A DNA stretch of 64,000 nucleotides from Oegoconia quadripuncta (GCA_949316235.1 OX438750.1:372001-436000), one strand, 5' to 3'. Positions 20,040 through 30,725 are shown, numbered from the stretch's first letter. Notes: generated from the sequence alone by a model not told the origin. Translations and numbers: made by a program.

Positions 20040-20275
20040 CGACCGATTGGTGTAGTGGATAGTGACCCTATAAGCGAACACAACGGTTGCGGGTTCGAAT
20101 CCCGCGAGGGGTAAATGTTTGTGTGATGAATACGAACATTTATCACGAGTCTTGGATGTTTATATAAATATTTATGTATGTTTATCCGTTATTTAGTATC
20201 CATAGCACAAGCTTTGCTTAGTTTGGGACTAGATGATTGGTTTAAGTGTCCGAAATATTTATTTATTTAATTATA
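20040..20275 (+). mobile_element. SINE-3, full head
   Basis: tRNA-like head with A box TGGTGTAGTGG at about 20049 and B box GGTTCGAATCC at 20092. Body 'gtgatgaatacgaacattta', 3' half 'ggactagatgattggtttaa', then a (TTTA)n tail. The best SINE-3 copy on the plus strand. Confidence 0.9.
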
Positions 20276-21422
20276 TCATCAGGTTTGTTTGTAAATGCTT
20301 TAATGTACTTCATATGATACACACATTAATAAATTAAATTTAACTTAAAATCAAGTATAAAGGCGGACTTATCCCATAAAGGTAATATTTAACATAAATT
20401 GTAATATTAAATAATAAGGCTAAAAATTTCCTGAAGAAGGTTTGCCATAAAACAACTCATTATTTACATACACACATCCATTTACATTTACATACATACT
20501 TTTAATCTTAAGTTAATGGATTATATTTCAACTTTTTTTTTTCATTTATTTTGTTATGGAAGAGCGGGGTTTTCTAACACAAGTATAAATATACTTAAAA
20601 GAAAACCCCAACACTAAAAATGTTATGTATCTAGGTAAATGAAAATAAACATTTTTGATTTTTTGTTTTCTGACTAGTGGATTTTTGGAGGCGACAGATA
20701 ACTTGTTAAAGGGAAACCTATGTAGGAGGCCTGTATAGCAGTGGTCATTCTATGGCTGGTATGACGGTGAGTGACAGTAGCTGGGCGACAGTAACTCCTA
20801 GTTTTCACAAGGCGTCAAACTTCAAACATTTAGCCATAGATTCTTCATCTTTCTCGGTCCCTTTATCTACAAAAAAATGTATAACACCCTATCTATATTC
20901 TCCCTAAACAAGTATGACTGTAAGAAAATAGTCACACGGTGGCTTCAAAATCTCTCATATTCTGAGTCCGAAGATCTCTTGCATCCAATCACTTGATATA
21001 TTCATTTACACACATTCACCCAATACACACTCTGCTCAGTAGTTTTAACGAATGCATCACGCATGATGATAACTGATCCCAAGATTTTATCGTAGGGCTG
21101 GGCACCCACATACACCACTCAAATCATAATACCCAAACTAGTCAGTAGCAGCTTTATTCATTGCACATTTTATTATTGTGATGATCACTAATGGATACCA
21201 ATGTTATGTATCACCCAGTTGGCAATCAGCAACTACTAATGTACAGTTGACGCTATAGTACAGGTTTAGACCCATTTTAGTGTCAATTACTTACTTCCTC
21301 ATATGTTTCTTGGCCTCAGATTACTCTCTAATGTTATTAATTACATATATATATTGTAAAATATTTTTAACAGATTGTACTGTTAAGTAGGCTTTCAGGA
21401 AATAAACATTTTTTATTATTAT
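20276..21422. other. 1.1 kb without recognised gene
   Basis: A T-run near 20530-20540 is followed by mirrored 'ggggttttc/gaaaacccc' words about 35 bp apart. The rest shows no repeat family or coding frame. Confidence 0.4.
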
Positions 21423-21605
21423 TAGTATTTATTTATTTCAACGTGAGATATATGATACCATTTGTTGAATGTCAATCTAATCTACTGGAAATTAAAGGGC
21501 TTATTGCATTTCTCTGTCGTTCCGTATGTCTACGCTACTACCACTTGGGAAATCATCTGTGGTAAAAGAAGCTGCGCAAGAAACCCACAGGATCATTGTC
21601 CTTTT
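21423..21605 (-). mobile_element. LINE-3 3' UTR fragment
   Basis: 'atttcaacgtgagatatatg', 'aagaagctgcgcaagaaacc' match 9085-9260. No coding part remains. Confidence 0.7.
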
Positions 21606-22484
21606 TTCACTATCAGATAGTAACTGTCGTTCACTGTCTCCCAGCTACTGACTCAGTGAAAACCTGCCTTTAAAGTTAACTTCTCACTAATGGAGTTAGG
21701 AAATTTATGACAGGTTTATGAATTAATACCTACTCTTCATGGAGTCAAGCGGTTCACTTGTCCAATTTCATAACTATGAACCTCAATGGGTAGAACTTTA
21801 CAAATCATTGCTCACTTCTAGCTGTTTATGGTTGCAATTTATGCTCGCGAGCGTCCTTTACACAAATTAAAAAAAAACCGGTCAAATGCGTGTCGGGCTA
21901 CGGGTTTCGTGCTTGCGTTCACATTTAGTAGTTTAGTGAGTAGTTTTTTTTAATCACTTTAATGCAATACACACACACATTGAACAAACATAGGACAGAA
22001 ATTACAATACACAAAGGCAAGATTAGATTAGATCTCTGTTAGACATTTCTTCCAGCAAACCCTCGGAAGGAAAAATCAATCTAAAGTTTTTTATTGCAGA
22101 TGAAGAGTGATACTGGATACGGTATTGTTCTATATTTGTAATATAGAACAATACATTAGCAGAACATCACTGTTGTAGGAACACTATTGACAAAAGATTA
22201 AGATATAAAGCAATAGTTTGATTATGACCAGCTTATTAAATTATTATTATTATTAAGAGCCCATAGTGTCCCACTGCTGGGCAAATGCCTCCCTCATCTG
22301 TTTCCAGTCGTTTCTGTTCTTGGCTTATTAAATAGTAGAATAATTTTATAAGACCAAAAAATTGTAGATATTACACACAATATAAAAGCCTATATGTATA
22401 CTAAAATAAATATTAATAAATACTTATATAAATTATATATTAAACACATAAATAGATACCTATATATAAATAGGCTGAGTTACT
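21606..22484. other. Intergenic with a LINE scrap
   Basis: 22256-22310 holds 'gtcccactgctgggcaaatg' plus 'ctgtttccagtcgtttctgt', a reverse-transcriptase-derived motif frequent in moth LINEs. At 22125-22150 a short mirror (attgttctatatt / aatatagaacaat) occurs. Nothing else recognised. Confidence 0.4.
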
Positions 22485-22593
22485 GAAAAATCAAAAAAAT
22501 CAAAATCAAAAATATTTTATTCAATGTAGGATACAAAATATCACTTATTGAAAGTAAGCATGTTATTTTTTTAAACTACATCGCTTCACAAGG

Positions 22594-22814
22594 TGTTTTT
22601 TTTTTTTTTTTTTTTTTTATGATTGACTGGATACGCGTTTGACCACAATCTCACCTGATGGAAAGTGACGATGTGGTCGGAGATGAAGCACGCGATCTCA
22701 GTAAATGCCTATTCACTCTGCTCTTGAAGATCCCAAGGTTGTAGGATTCAGGAAAGACTGACGCCGGAAGGGAGTTCCATGCCTTGACTGTTCGGATGAT
22801 GAATGAATGAATGT
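22594..22814 (-). mobile_element. LINE-1 insertion inside LINE-2
   Basis: T-run (A-tail on minus), 'gattgactggatacgcgttt', then the LINE-1 C-terminal coding part up to 'cggatgatgaatgaatgaa'. TGTT flanks both sides (a 4-bp duplication is possible). It is 5'-truncated. Confidence 0.8.
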
Positions 22815-22943
22815 TATGGTTAGGGAGAAGAAGCGACAAGAAACTCCGCAACAACACATCTTTTCAATTAGTTTCCATCTTTACAATAATATTACATTTT
22901 ATATTACATATTACAAAACAATAGCAATTAACATAACGACCAG

Positions 22944-23300
22944 CTAACACCGCACCTCCTTATCGCCTAAATAATCATCTATCCTGTAATAACCCTTCTT
23001 ATACAGAGTTTCTTTAATGTGGCGTTTAAATTTCTGCTCTGTTAAACTCAATACATGTTCTGGTATTTTATTGTAAAAGCGTATGCTGTGTCCCACAAAG
23101 GATGTGCTCACCTTGCTAAGTCTAAATTGTGGAATTTCAATTTTATTTTTGTTTCTAGTATTCAAATTATGATTATCAGAATGTTTGCGAAATAGGCATA
23201 TATTTTTGCGTACATACATTATACTGTCATAAATATATTGGGATGCAACAGTTAAAATACTTATTTCTTTAAACAGATCTCTTAGAGAATCACATTAAGA
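22944..23300 (-). pseudogene. LINE-2 reverse transcriptase C-terminus
   Basis: The frame is annotated from an internal Met (91 residues, 22944-23219) but continues upstream to about 23300 without a Met, adding SLRDLFKEISILTVASQYIY. The rest reads RKNICLFRKHSDNHNLNTRN ... VSTSFVGHSIRFYNKIPEHV ... KKGYYRIDDYLGDK. It lines up residue by residue with the LINE-3 frame at 9318, so the two families share an ancestor. Only the thumb and C-terminal tail survive. Palm and endonuclease are missing. Confidence 0.8.
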
Positions 23301-23454
23301 TAGATCAAACAAATTAAGATAGTGTGTGTTTTGAGAAGAAGCCCAAGGTTATTTTTCATAATATTCCATAGGAATACTTTATTGTATTTTATTTGTTTTA
23401 TGAATTAACTCACATTTACTTAATTCTTGTTGTTAGTTGTCCAAAAAGAAAAAA

Positions 23455-23620
23455 AAGAAAAAAAATAACTTGACAATCGAGCGGATAATTACATGCATTT
23501 TTATAGCCCATGTAATCGGATATTCTATAATAAAAAACATAGCTTTTGTACTAACCCATTTGGATCTTTGTTGTGGATCTTTCTTGTCCGAAATAAATAA
23601 TTTTCATTTATATTTTTCTT
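23455..23620 (-). repeat. DD repeat, copy 1
   Basis: 'acttgacaatcgagcggata' through 'gtactaacccatttggatct' recurs at 28722-28860. The A-rich left edge suggests a retroposed end. Confidence 0.55.
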
Positions 23621-23631
23621 ACCATTTTTAC

Positions 23632-23727
23632 GTAGTATATCAACGATCTGGTATCCATAATACAAGCCTAGTTGCTTAATGTGGAACTAGATGGCGCTGC
23701 GTGTATGTCGGAGGTTATTTATTTATC
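23632..23727 (+). mobile_element. SINE-2 3' fragment
   Basis: 'ggtatccataatacaagcct' and 'ggaactagatggcgctgcgt' followed by a ttatttattta tail. The head is missing. Confidence 0.8.
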
Positions 23728-24839
23728 AAGCTCTTCAAATATGAGCAAACCCTTTCTGTTATTCCTTGTTTATGACATAACACTGTATACATGTAACATG
23801 CATGCAATAGCACCATCGTTAGTGCAATCCTCATTGATCATGTGCGCAGGTGCTCCTGTCATGTAACCGAGCGGCTAGGTGCATTTAGGCATTATACCTA
23901 CCGCTTCCTTTTGCAGTCCTTCGGGCGCAAAAAAAACAGCTTTTCAAATTGATTTATATCAAAATGGCCGCCGCCGCAGGGTCTTTTACGAATCTAACAA
24001 CATCTCTTTTGGCGAAACGGATGAGGCGTTTGGGCTATATATTTATATGCTAATAGATATGGTTGAACAAATCTTTTTCGCGCTTATTTAGTAGGTAAAA
24101 CAGCGCCATCTCTTAGAATCCTCGAGAACCACGGAACAGTTTACTATTCCGTGTCGAGAACTAATAGGATAAATGCCCGAAACCAAAACTGCATATATCC
24201 AAATTTTTTTTGACTGACGTGCTCACAAAAAGTCAGGAGCAGTCAACCATTAACCGACGAGCGAATTTGATGAGAGTGGTAGAAGCAAATGTAGTATGTC
24301 GGGATCATTGTAAGTGGAAATCAATAGTATCTGCCTACTCCAACGGGAAACAGGCGTGAGCATATAAGTAGTGGATTATACTACAATTGCCATGACTGAA
24401 GAACTTCGTATAGACTTCATAGTTATCAGCTTTCAAATCATCTCTGTAGATATATCCTGGTCACGGCACAATGACTAATAAAATCGCAAATGGATGCCAC
24501 TCTAACGGTACCTTTGATTTGATTGGTCGTTTGTCAATACAAGTGCAATGTCATTGGTGGGAATCTAGGCGTACTGTAAAGTCATTGGTGACAGGGCGGT
24601 ATTCAGGATAGTGGATTAGTGATACCTTAATGTAAGTACTAGAGTCAATTTCTAGATGTTTTACGAAATAACGTGAGTGTGTCCAGTCTTTGTCTGGATA
24701 CAATACAATAATAGAATACAAAAAGTTTTTATTTTCTATCACAAAAATGTAGGAACAATACTTCTTAAAATTATGACGTATATAATGTGTGGGTATAAGT
24801 ATGTAATATGACGTATGGATGTACGAGTATCCAGTAATG
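23728..24839. other. 1.1 kb without recognised gene
   Basis: A hairpin (accacggaa / ttccgtg) at 24131-24156. The 132-codon minus frame at 24551-24949 overlaps the LINE-1 start and shows no domain. Confidence 0.4.
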
Positions 24840-25000
24840 CGTGGTCTAGTTTGTGAGGCGAAACGAGTGGACAGTTTCTTTCTTAGCCATTTTTGGTGGA
24901 AACCGCCGTTTCGAATATATCTACACATCTTCAGTATTTTACAGGACACATTTCGGTGAGTGTGCGATGGAATTGCACGATCTTATTCCACCGTCCCCTT

Positions 25001-25444
25001 TCCATCTTCGGACAACCAGGCGCGGGGAGGGTTTCCATCCATATGTTGTCAACATACCGAACATCCGCACTAAGCGCTTTGCTTTTAAAATAGAAAGTGA
25101 TACTTGCCTACTAGCTTAATTAGCTTGCAGGTTATTATTGTATACCTGAAACCTGAAATTAGTTTTGATCAAAAACACTTTCCATCTTCGGACAACCAGG
25201 CGCGGGGAGGGTTTCCATCCATATGTTGTCAACATACCGAACATCCGCACTAAGCGCTTTGCTTTTAAAATAGAAAGTGATACTTGCCTACTAGCTTAAT
25301 TAGCTTGCAGGTTATTATTGTATACCTGAAACCTGAAATTAGTTTTGATCAGAAACACTTTCCATCTTCGGACAACCAGGCGCAGGGAGGGTTTCCATCC
25401 ATATGTTGTCAACATACCGAACATCCGCACTAAGCGCTTTGCTT
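25001..25444 (+). repeat. 180-bp tandem repeat, 2.5 units
   Basis: Units start at 25001, 25181 and 25361 (tccatcttcggacaaccagg). Each has about 84 bp of LINE-1 coding sequence plus about 96 bp of foreign sequence (aatagaaagtgatacttgcc ...). Units 1 and 2 are almost identical. The third stops where normal LINE-1 coding continues ('gctttgcttcatcattaac'). Confidence 0.9.
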
Positions 25445-25602
25445 CATCATTAACAATGCGGACGGCTAAGGTATGGAACTCACTGCCCGCGTCGGTTTTT
25501 CCCGACACTTACAACCTTGGGATCTTCAAGTCTAGAGTGAATAGGCATTTACTGGGTGCGCGTGATATATCTTCGGCTACATCGTCACTTTCCATCAGGT
25601 GA
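25345..25602 (+). pseudogene. LINE-1 ORF2 C-terminus (after array)
   Basis: 85 codons: FHLRTTRRREGFHPYVVNIP ... MRTAKVWNSLPASVFPDTYN, then LGIFKSRVNRHLL. The WNSLP ... FKsRvN block is the usual C-terminus of CR1/Jockey-like non-LTR proteins. The stop lies in the 3' UTR start, and the upstream frame is cut by the tandem array. Sister copies are at 36556, 40769, 46423 and 55218. Confidence 0.8.
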
Positions 25603-25699
25603 GATTGTAGTCAAACGCGAAACCAGTTTTTAATAAAAAAAAAAATCTACACAGCTTAATAGTTTATTTGAATGATATCGTAATGTCCAGCATTACGTA

Positions 25700-26044
25700 C
25701 TTAGATTAATGATTGGTCTCCGCGCCGCTACGACTAGATACCGTCAGCGTACTCGAAAAATGCGGCAACAAATACTACGCCGTATTCGGCGTACCCGCAC
25801 AGTCACGCCACAAGTTCAAATTTAAAATTTTGGTTTAAGACTGAAGCAAAATGCCGGTTTGCGTAGTCAAACTATGTAATAACAATACTACAAAAAACAA
25901 GAAAGATACTGGCATCACATACCATCAGTAAGTACTGTATAAATCTACACACTACAATATTGAGTTGCCGCATTCAGGAACCTGTTTTTTCTTCATAGTG
26001 CGGTATCTAGTCGTAGCGGCGCGGCGACCAATCATTAATCTAAG
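25700..26044 (+). mobile_element. P-MITE copy 2, exact 8-bp TSD
   Basis: 345 bp, same ends and strand as the 15186 copy. It is flanked by ATTACGTA on both sides (25692-25699, 26045-26052), a perfect 8-bp duplication. It sits at the edge of an S repeat. Differences from copy 1 that I could see: a C/A near 25798 and an A/C near 26024 in the right end. Confidence 0.9.
25851..25931 (+). pseudogene. THAP-type first-exon relic, copy 2
   Basis: Same 26-codon frame as in copy 1 (MPVC ... GITYHQ) with the same donor-like CAGTAAGT. The identity of this stretch in both copies shows that the source element was already internally deleted after the first exon. Confidence 0.65.
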
Positions 26045-26215
26045 ATTACGTATTTCTTGTGGTGTAACTTCCTATAATCTTAAAGCTCCTGATTTTTTGT
26101 ATATGGATAATAGAAGGGTGAGAGAATAAAAATGTTTTCTAATCGGTAGGTTGCTTTAGGTTTATAGGTATTTAATTATAAAGCCTGCAATATTAAATTA
26201 AAGTTACTACTAATA
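26045..26215 (+). repeat. S repeat
   Basis: 'gtggtgtaacttcctataat', 'agagaataaaaatgttttct', 'atattaaattaaagtt' match 1560-1725. Probable target of the P-MITE. Confidence 0.55.
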
Positions 26216-26749
26216 CGGCCCTGTCTAAGTAAAGGCTTCTTAAATACAAATCAGCGTAAGTATAATGCACATTTATTTATATATTATGTATTAGGGACGG
26301 AGTAAATAAATTATAAACAATAGGTTATAAAACACATATAGAAACAACCTCTCGAAATCAAAGTTACAGTAATTAAAACCAGTAACAGTTAAAACTGAGT
26401 TTAGTAAGATATGAACTATGTTCCAAACAACTGTATTATTTTACACTCGTCGCAAAAAGAGAGGTGTTGTAGATTCACCGCTATGTCTATAGCTCTTAAA
26501 CGGGTGAACCGATTTCAATGCGGTTTTTTTAATTTGAAAGCAGGTTTCCCAGCCGTTTTGTTTTGTTTTGTTTTGTTTTGTTTTAATCGCTTATTTTCTC
26601 GCGGGTTTTATAAATGTATCGTATCCAAAAATCGTTATTTTCCCTAATTGCATTTTTTGTTGACATTTTGGGCCACATACCTCCACATATATTATGGCTA
26701 TGGTATCGTCCTGTAAAGATACATAATTTTTGTGGTGTATATTCCTATA
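26216..26749. other. Intergenic with (TTTTG)n
   Basis: A microsatellite of five TTTTG units at 26557-26588. 'taatttttgtggtgtatatt' near 26726 is an S-like scrap. Confidence 0.5.
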
Positions 26750-26868
26750 CAGTGAATGCACGAGGTGGAGACTGAAAAACAGCTATTTTGGTGAGGCTCG
26801 AACTTATTTGTCCACTAAGTTCGTAAATTTTACTATAATTAAAAGTAGCATAATTTTTTAAGGGTTTT
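26750..26868 (+). repeat. II repeat, copy 2
   Basis: Mirror of 5097-5215 (core 'gagactgaaaaacagctatt'), followed by a T-run. Confidence 0.5.
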
Positions 26869-26890
26869 TTTTTTTTTTTATGGTATATGT

Positions 26891-27010
26891 ATGTGTATAA
26901 AATGTGTACGTAGTTTATCAACCATCTGGTATCCATAATACAAGCCCAGTTGCTTAGTGTGGAACTAGATGGCGCTGTGTGTATTTGAGAAGATATTTAT
27001 TTTATTATGT
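26891..27010 (+). mobile_element. SINE-2 3' fragment
   Basis: 'catctggtatccataataca' to 'gatggcgctgtgtgtatttg' then a TTTATT tail. The head is absent. Confidence 0.8.
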
Positions 27011-27055
27011 TTTGTGTAATACTGTTCTGTACGCATCTAACTTCTAACTAATATT

Positions 27056-27288
27056 ATAAAATAAATAAATATTTCGGACACTTGCACCAATCATCTAGTC
27101 CCAAACGAAGCAAAGCTTGTACTATGGATACTAGATAACGGATAAACATACATAAATATTTATATAAACATCCATGACTCAGGAATAAATGTTCGTATTC
27201 ATCACACAAACATTTACCCGTCGCGGGATTCGAACCCGCAACCGTTGGTTTCGCTGATAGGGTCACTATCCACTACACCAATCGGTCG
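27056..27288 (-). mobile_element. SINE-3 with intact head
   Basis: Minus-strand copy. B box GGTTCGAATCC at 27228-27238 and A box TGGTGTAGTGG at 27271-27281. The tail is TTATTTATTTTAT on minus. The partner of the nearly identical copy at 53990. Confidence 0.9.
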
Positions 27289-27491
27289 GTTATAGATGCG
27301 AAAGTTTGGGTGTTTGTTTGTTTATTTCTCAATCACGGCGCAACGGATGAACGGATTTGTATTAAATTTGGGTATATAAGTAGAGTGTACATATTTTTTA
27401 TCCCTATGAAGTGAGTAGTTCCCGCGGTATAAACAAATTTCCGCGATAAATTTATTCCACGCAGGCGAAGTCGCGGGCGGAAAGCTAGTCA
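27289..27491 (-). mobile_element. I-family element
   Basis: Reads inward from 'tatagatgcgaaagtttggg' to 'gcgaagtcgcgggcggaaag' + ctagt. Complete, abutting SINE-3. Confidence 0.75.
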
Positions 27492-27537
27492 CTAATAGTT
27501 ATCGTTGTGCAATGTGCTCTTAGAGGTAAATGAACAA

Positions 27538-27676
27538 ATCAAATCAAAAATGTTTTATTTCGTAAGTTATAAGAATAACATTTGAAATCGTCATGACATA
27601 CAGTTATCGCTCATTCACTAGGCAGTCTGCCCGGAGAAGAACGAGCAAGAACTCAGGGGTTGCTCTTTTTAAATAA
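27538..27676 (-). mobile_element. H retroposon tail
   Basis: 'atcaaaaatgttttatttcg', 'gtcatgacatacagttatcg' and 'gaagaacgagcaagaactca'. A second copy is inserted in SINE-1 at 60058, and a relative is at 49456. Confidence 0.6.
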
Positions 27677-27681
27677 GTCAA

Positions 27682-27874
27682 TAAATAAATAAATAAATAT
27701 CCGACATACACACAGCGCCATCTACTTCCACAGTAAGCAACTACAGGCTTGTGTTGTAAAATACTAGATGGTTGATAAACTATATAAATATTTTGTAAAT
27801 AAATACTTATTATAAATGAAAAACATCCATAACTCGGGTACACAATGTCCGTATTCATCACACAAACATATTAT
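27682..27874 (-). mobile_element. SINE-2, head truncated
   Basis: 'acacacagcgccatctactt' to 'cgtattcatcacacaaacat'. The tRNA-like head beyond this is lost. Confidence 0.75.
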
Positions 27875-28373
27875 GTCAATACAAATACAATTTGAAATAA
27901 TTGTTAAATTTATGATTCGACAAAGAACAATAAGAATAAAATATATTGGATATTGCCGAGCGGTTCATGTCCACGCATTCTTATCACACAAATAGTCAGA
28001 AATTGTATAAAAGCCTTGAGCAATTTTTAACAAATTATCTATATCACAGTTCATCGACGGTTTTCTTAATTTTCAATTATTGTGCCAAATTATGCCGATT
28101 GAATTATTACTAATTCATTTAGCAGAGTTGTTCGTCGTCTAGAGTTGGCAACCCTGAATCATGGTGGTATTATATTATTTCTATTTTCGCTGGCATGGTC
28201 GTTTGTCACGTGCCGTGTGTCGACGCCTTAATGACGCGTTCATTATCATATAGCGATCAATATTGTTCAATAATTAATTAGTGTACAGACAAACCCGGTA
28301 GCTCTGTTGGAAATTGGCACGAAGTTAAGTCCAGAGGTGTGGGTATGTGCCTGGAGGGGTTTTTTTTTAATTA
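27875..28373. other. Intergenic, LINE-4-like scrap
   Basis: 27945-28000 ('attgccgagcggttcatgtc') resembles the LINE-4 interior. The remainder shows nothing recognisable. Confidence 0.4.
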
Positions 28374-28705
28374 TTTTTTTTATGCATAGCGGGTTGGTAC
28401 TTGACCTCAATCACACGTGATGTTAAGTGAAGATGAGGTCGAAGGTGGAAGCGTACTGACCAGGAAACCCCAACACATTTAGGGGACTGACTATCTTATC
28501 TCTGACAACCGGAACACAACAATGCTATTAACATTGCTGCTTGGCGGCAGATTTAGATAAGATGGTGGTAGCTAGCCAGGCGGACATTTAAAATGCCCTA
28601 CCACCAACCAAACCGAGTATTTAAACATGTACAACGCTGGGGATCGAACCCGCGACCTCCGAATCGTAAACCCAATGTTGTTTACATTGAGCCACGGAGG
28701 CGGTT
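28374..28705 (-). mobile_element. SINE-1, best full-length copy
   Basis: 5' on minus: GCCTCCGTGGCTCAATGTAA carrying the A-box match TGGCTCAATG, then B box GGTTCGATCCC at 28640-28650. Body 'cgcctggctagctaccacca', 3' end 'cccgctatgcat' + A-run. About 330 bp, a full SINE with a pol III head. Use it as the reference for the other copies. Confidence 0.92.
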
Positions 28706-28721
28706 AAAAAAAAAAAAAAAT

Positions 28722-28860
28722 CAAAAAAATAACTTGACAATCGAGCGGATAGTTAGGTACATGCATTTTTAAAGCCCATGCAATCGGATATTTTATAATA
28801 AAAAACATAGTTTTTGTACTAGCCCATGTGGATCTTTGTTTGAAATAAATAATTTTCTTT
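28722..28860 (-). repeat. DD repeat, copy 2
   Basis: Matches 23455-23620 ('caatcgagcggatagttagg', 'gcccatgtggatctttgttt'). Joined to SINE-1 by an A-run. Confidence 0.55.
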
Positions 28861-28865
28861 TTTTT

Positions 28866-29067
28866 TATGAAATGAAATGAAAATCATTTATTCATGTAGG
28901 CAATACAATATGCACTTATGAATGTCACTTGTTTTTTAAACTACCACTAGCTCGGAACGCGACCACTACTGAGAAGAGCTAGCGAGAAACTCAGAGGGTT
29001 TATCTCTTTTCAATCAGTCATTTACAATCTAGAAAGGTTACAACAATTTTTATATATCGTGTAGAGG
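28866..29067 (-). mobile_element. LINE 3' tail, unassigned
   Basis: 'gaaatgaaaatcatttattc', 'gaagagctagcgagaaactc' and 'cttttcaatcagtcatttac' have the layout of the LINE-2/H tails (AT tail, 'gaagagc..gcgagaaactc', 'cttttcaat') but are diverged. Confidence 0.5.
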
Positions 29068-29100
29068 AATATGTTTATGTAGTATATCAACTATCTATAC
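29068..29100 (+). mobile_element. SINE-2 scrap
   Basis: 'atgtagtatatcaactatct' equals the SINE-2 body before 'ggtatcc'. Only about 30 bp. Confidence 0.3.
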
Positions 29101-30077
29101 TTTTTATATACTTAACTTTATACTTTATACATATATGTCGCAGATAGCGATAGTCAACTGACTATCATAGTACGCGGTTAATGGGAAGTAAACCTGGTGG
29201 CGCTGGTAACGCCGGAAACGGTGCGGTGACGACGTTAACATTTATATTAGGTCGTCACATCGAAAATGGGACACACTTTGCTACCAGCCTTCAAAGGAGT
29301 CGGAGCTCCACTGAACACATCACCGACTGTGAGTGATTCTGATTACCTTCTATCACCGACGCGTGGAAGAATTCGGTGAGTCGTTACTGAATAAGACTTT
29401 GAGCATGGAATTTGAGCAAGGAGGAATTATAGACAAGGTACGGCTGAGTTCCACAGAGTGCACGCGGGGGCCAAGTTGTATGGCACGATGGGCGTGCACA
29501 TGTTTTCTCTTCAACAGAAAGCATTTAATTTCTAGACTGCAACTTATGCTGAGTAGGAGACCTTCTTTGACACCACTTTGCGACACTGAAAATTAATTTT
29601 TAAATACTTTAAGTCAATTAGTGAAACTTTACTTAGGTACCTAGGTGCCAATTTTTTACTTTTATTTTTGTAAACTGCTATGAGATAGGAGTACTCACTC
29701 ATCCTATTGTATGAAACTGTTTTGTGTACCTACTGTTGTCTGGGTCCCAATTCCATTATGTCAATTTGCTATTCACCGTTATACATGTATAATAATATGT
29801 GTGTCGCTAAATGGGTCAAACAAACGATTCTTATTCTTATCCCAGGTTCCATGATCATAATCGAATGTGAATACGTTGTCGATTTGCCTCTGGCAGCTTG
29901 CAATAACATCACCTTTGCCCGAGCCACCCTTTACCACGCGACTGGCACCGTCCCGGTCGCTAGCAACGCCCACTCCCCCGAACCCACCATCTCTGACGTA
30001 TATATTACTTATAACTTACAAAATAAAACTATTCTTAATTGAATGTGAATTGGAATGGTTAGAAAACAATTGCATTA
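29101..30077. other. Nearly 1 kb, no assignable gene
   Basis: Less AT-rich than average, with frames at 29333-29596 (plus) and 29779-29973 (minus; contains VFTFDYDHGTWDKNKNRLF, preceded by a CAG acceptor-like site near 30001). Neither shows a domain I can name. Either could be a diverged exon or chance. Confidence 0.3.
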
Positions 30078-30145
30078 TATTACTGATGGGTACTCTATCC
30101 TTCTACAAACAATCAGGAACTTTAAGATTGGTTGCGCCACATCGT
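30078..30145 (-). repeat. S repeat fragment
   Basis: Inverted S piece ('gggtactctatccttctaca', 'caatcaggaactttaagatt'). Confidence 0.45.
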
Positions 30146-30656
30146 CTATTTTTATAATTAATGTTTAATAAATAAGGCGTCTAGGCCAAATCCTTTTCCA
30201 CTCCTTACTTTTGATCGTGCACCGTAAACCCGTGCAACAAGCACGCCGCCTGGTGTCAAAATTATGAACACTCAAGTTGAGAATCCGCTCTCACCATTGC
30301 CGGATGCTTTGCCGTCGGTTTGCATCGGCTTTGCTATAATTTAACCGCAAGACCATAGGAGCCATCGCTCCTGCGTCATTTTTCACCACCCGCTAACTAA
30401 TAGTGTGCGTTGATACTGGAGGACAGTAATAGGTGTCTGGGAGCTCCCATTGTGTTGTGTGGACCATCGCCATCGAGACGCTTCAGAGTGGGTTGGAGCA
30501 GCCCTGCCTGTTCAGAGAGGTAGGTGCACGATGTTTCTCTTTCCCCTCCACCCTGGCTGAGACACCTCGCGGTCGTCTATAGTTTTAAAATCCGCATCGA
30601 AGGAATCGCATTATTGGCGCCACCAAAGATCATAGGAAGTTACTCCACAAAAATGT
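30146..30656. other. Intergenic, more GC-rich, no gene seen
   Basis: 'ccgtaaacccgtgcaacaag' and 'ctcccattgtgttgtgtgga' stand out from the AT background, but no frame, TIR or SINE head explains it. Confidence 0.35.
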
Positions 30657-30725
30657 TTAAATCTTTGTCACTACGTCTTCTTTCACACTGATTAACTCCC
30701 TAATTATACAATTCCCTAGAGTGAC
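30657..30725 (-). mobile_element. LINE-6 fragment
   Basis: 'tttgtcactacgtcttcttt' and 'attaactccctaattataca' match 59440-59490. Confidence 0.5.

Larger units (their letters stand above)
22485..23300 (-). mobile_element. LINE-2, split by a LINE-1 insertion
   Basis: Minus-strand non-LTR 3' end. The tail is of tcaaaaatcaaaatc type at 22490, with UTR to 22593, then a LINE-1 insert, and resumption at 'tatggttagggagaagaagc'. The RT C-terminus lies at 22944-23300. The uninterrupted copy at 35955 shows the empty site 'cacaaggtgttatggttagg'. Confidence 0.85.
24840..25640 (+). mobile_element. LINE-1 with a 180-bp tandem array
   Basis: Coding similarity starts near 24930 ('tttacaggacacatttcggt') and ends at the 3' UTR 'catcaggtgagattgtagtc' plus A-run at 25640. 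Between 25001 and 25444 an expansion of 180-bp units breaks the frame. Confidence 0.85.

Noticed and set aside
20049..20102. tRNA gene (A and B boxes)
   Set aside because: The boxes belong to the SINE-3 head. The sequence continues into a repeated body and tail, and the same holds for the SINE-1, SINE-2 and SINE-4 heads.
24131..24156. Terminator-like hairpin
   Set aside because: A short imperfect stem in eukaryotic intergenic D​NA with no gene next to it.
29707..30157. Overlapping frames as an exon (VFTFDYDHGTW on minus)
   Set aside because: An acceptor-like CAG is present, but no donor fits and no domain is recognisable. Kept only as a note in the region entry.
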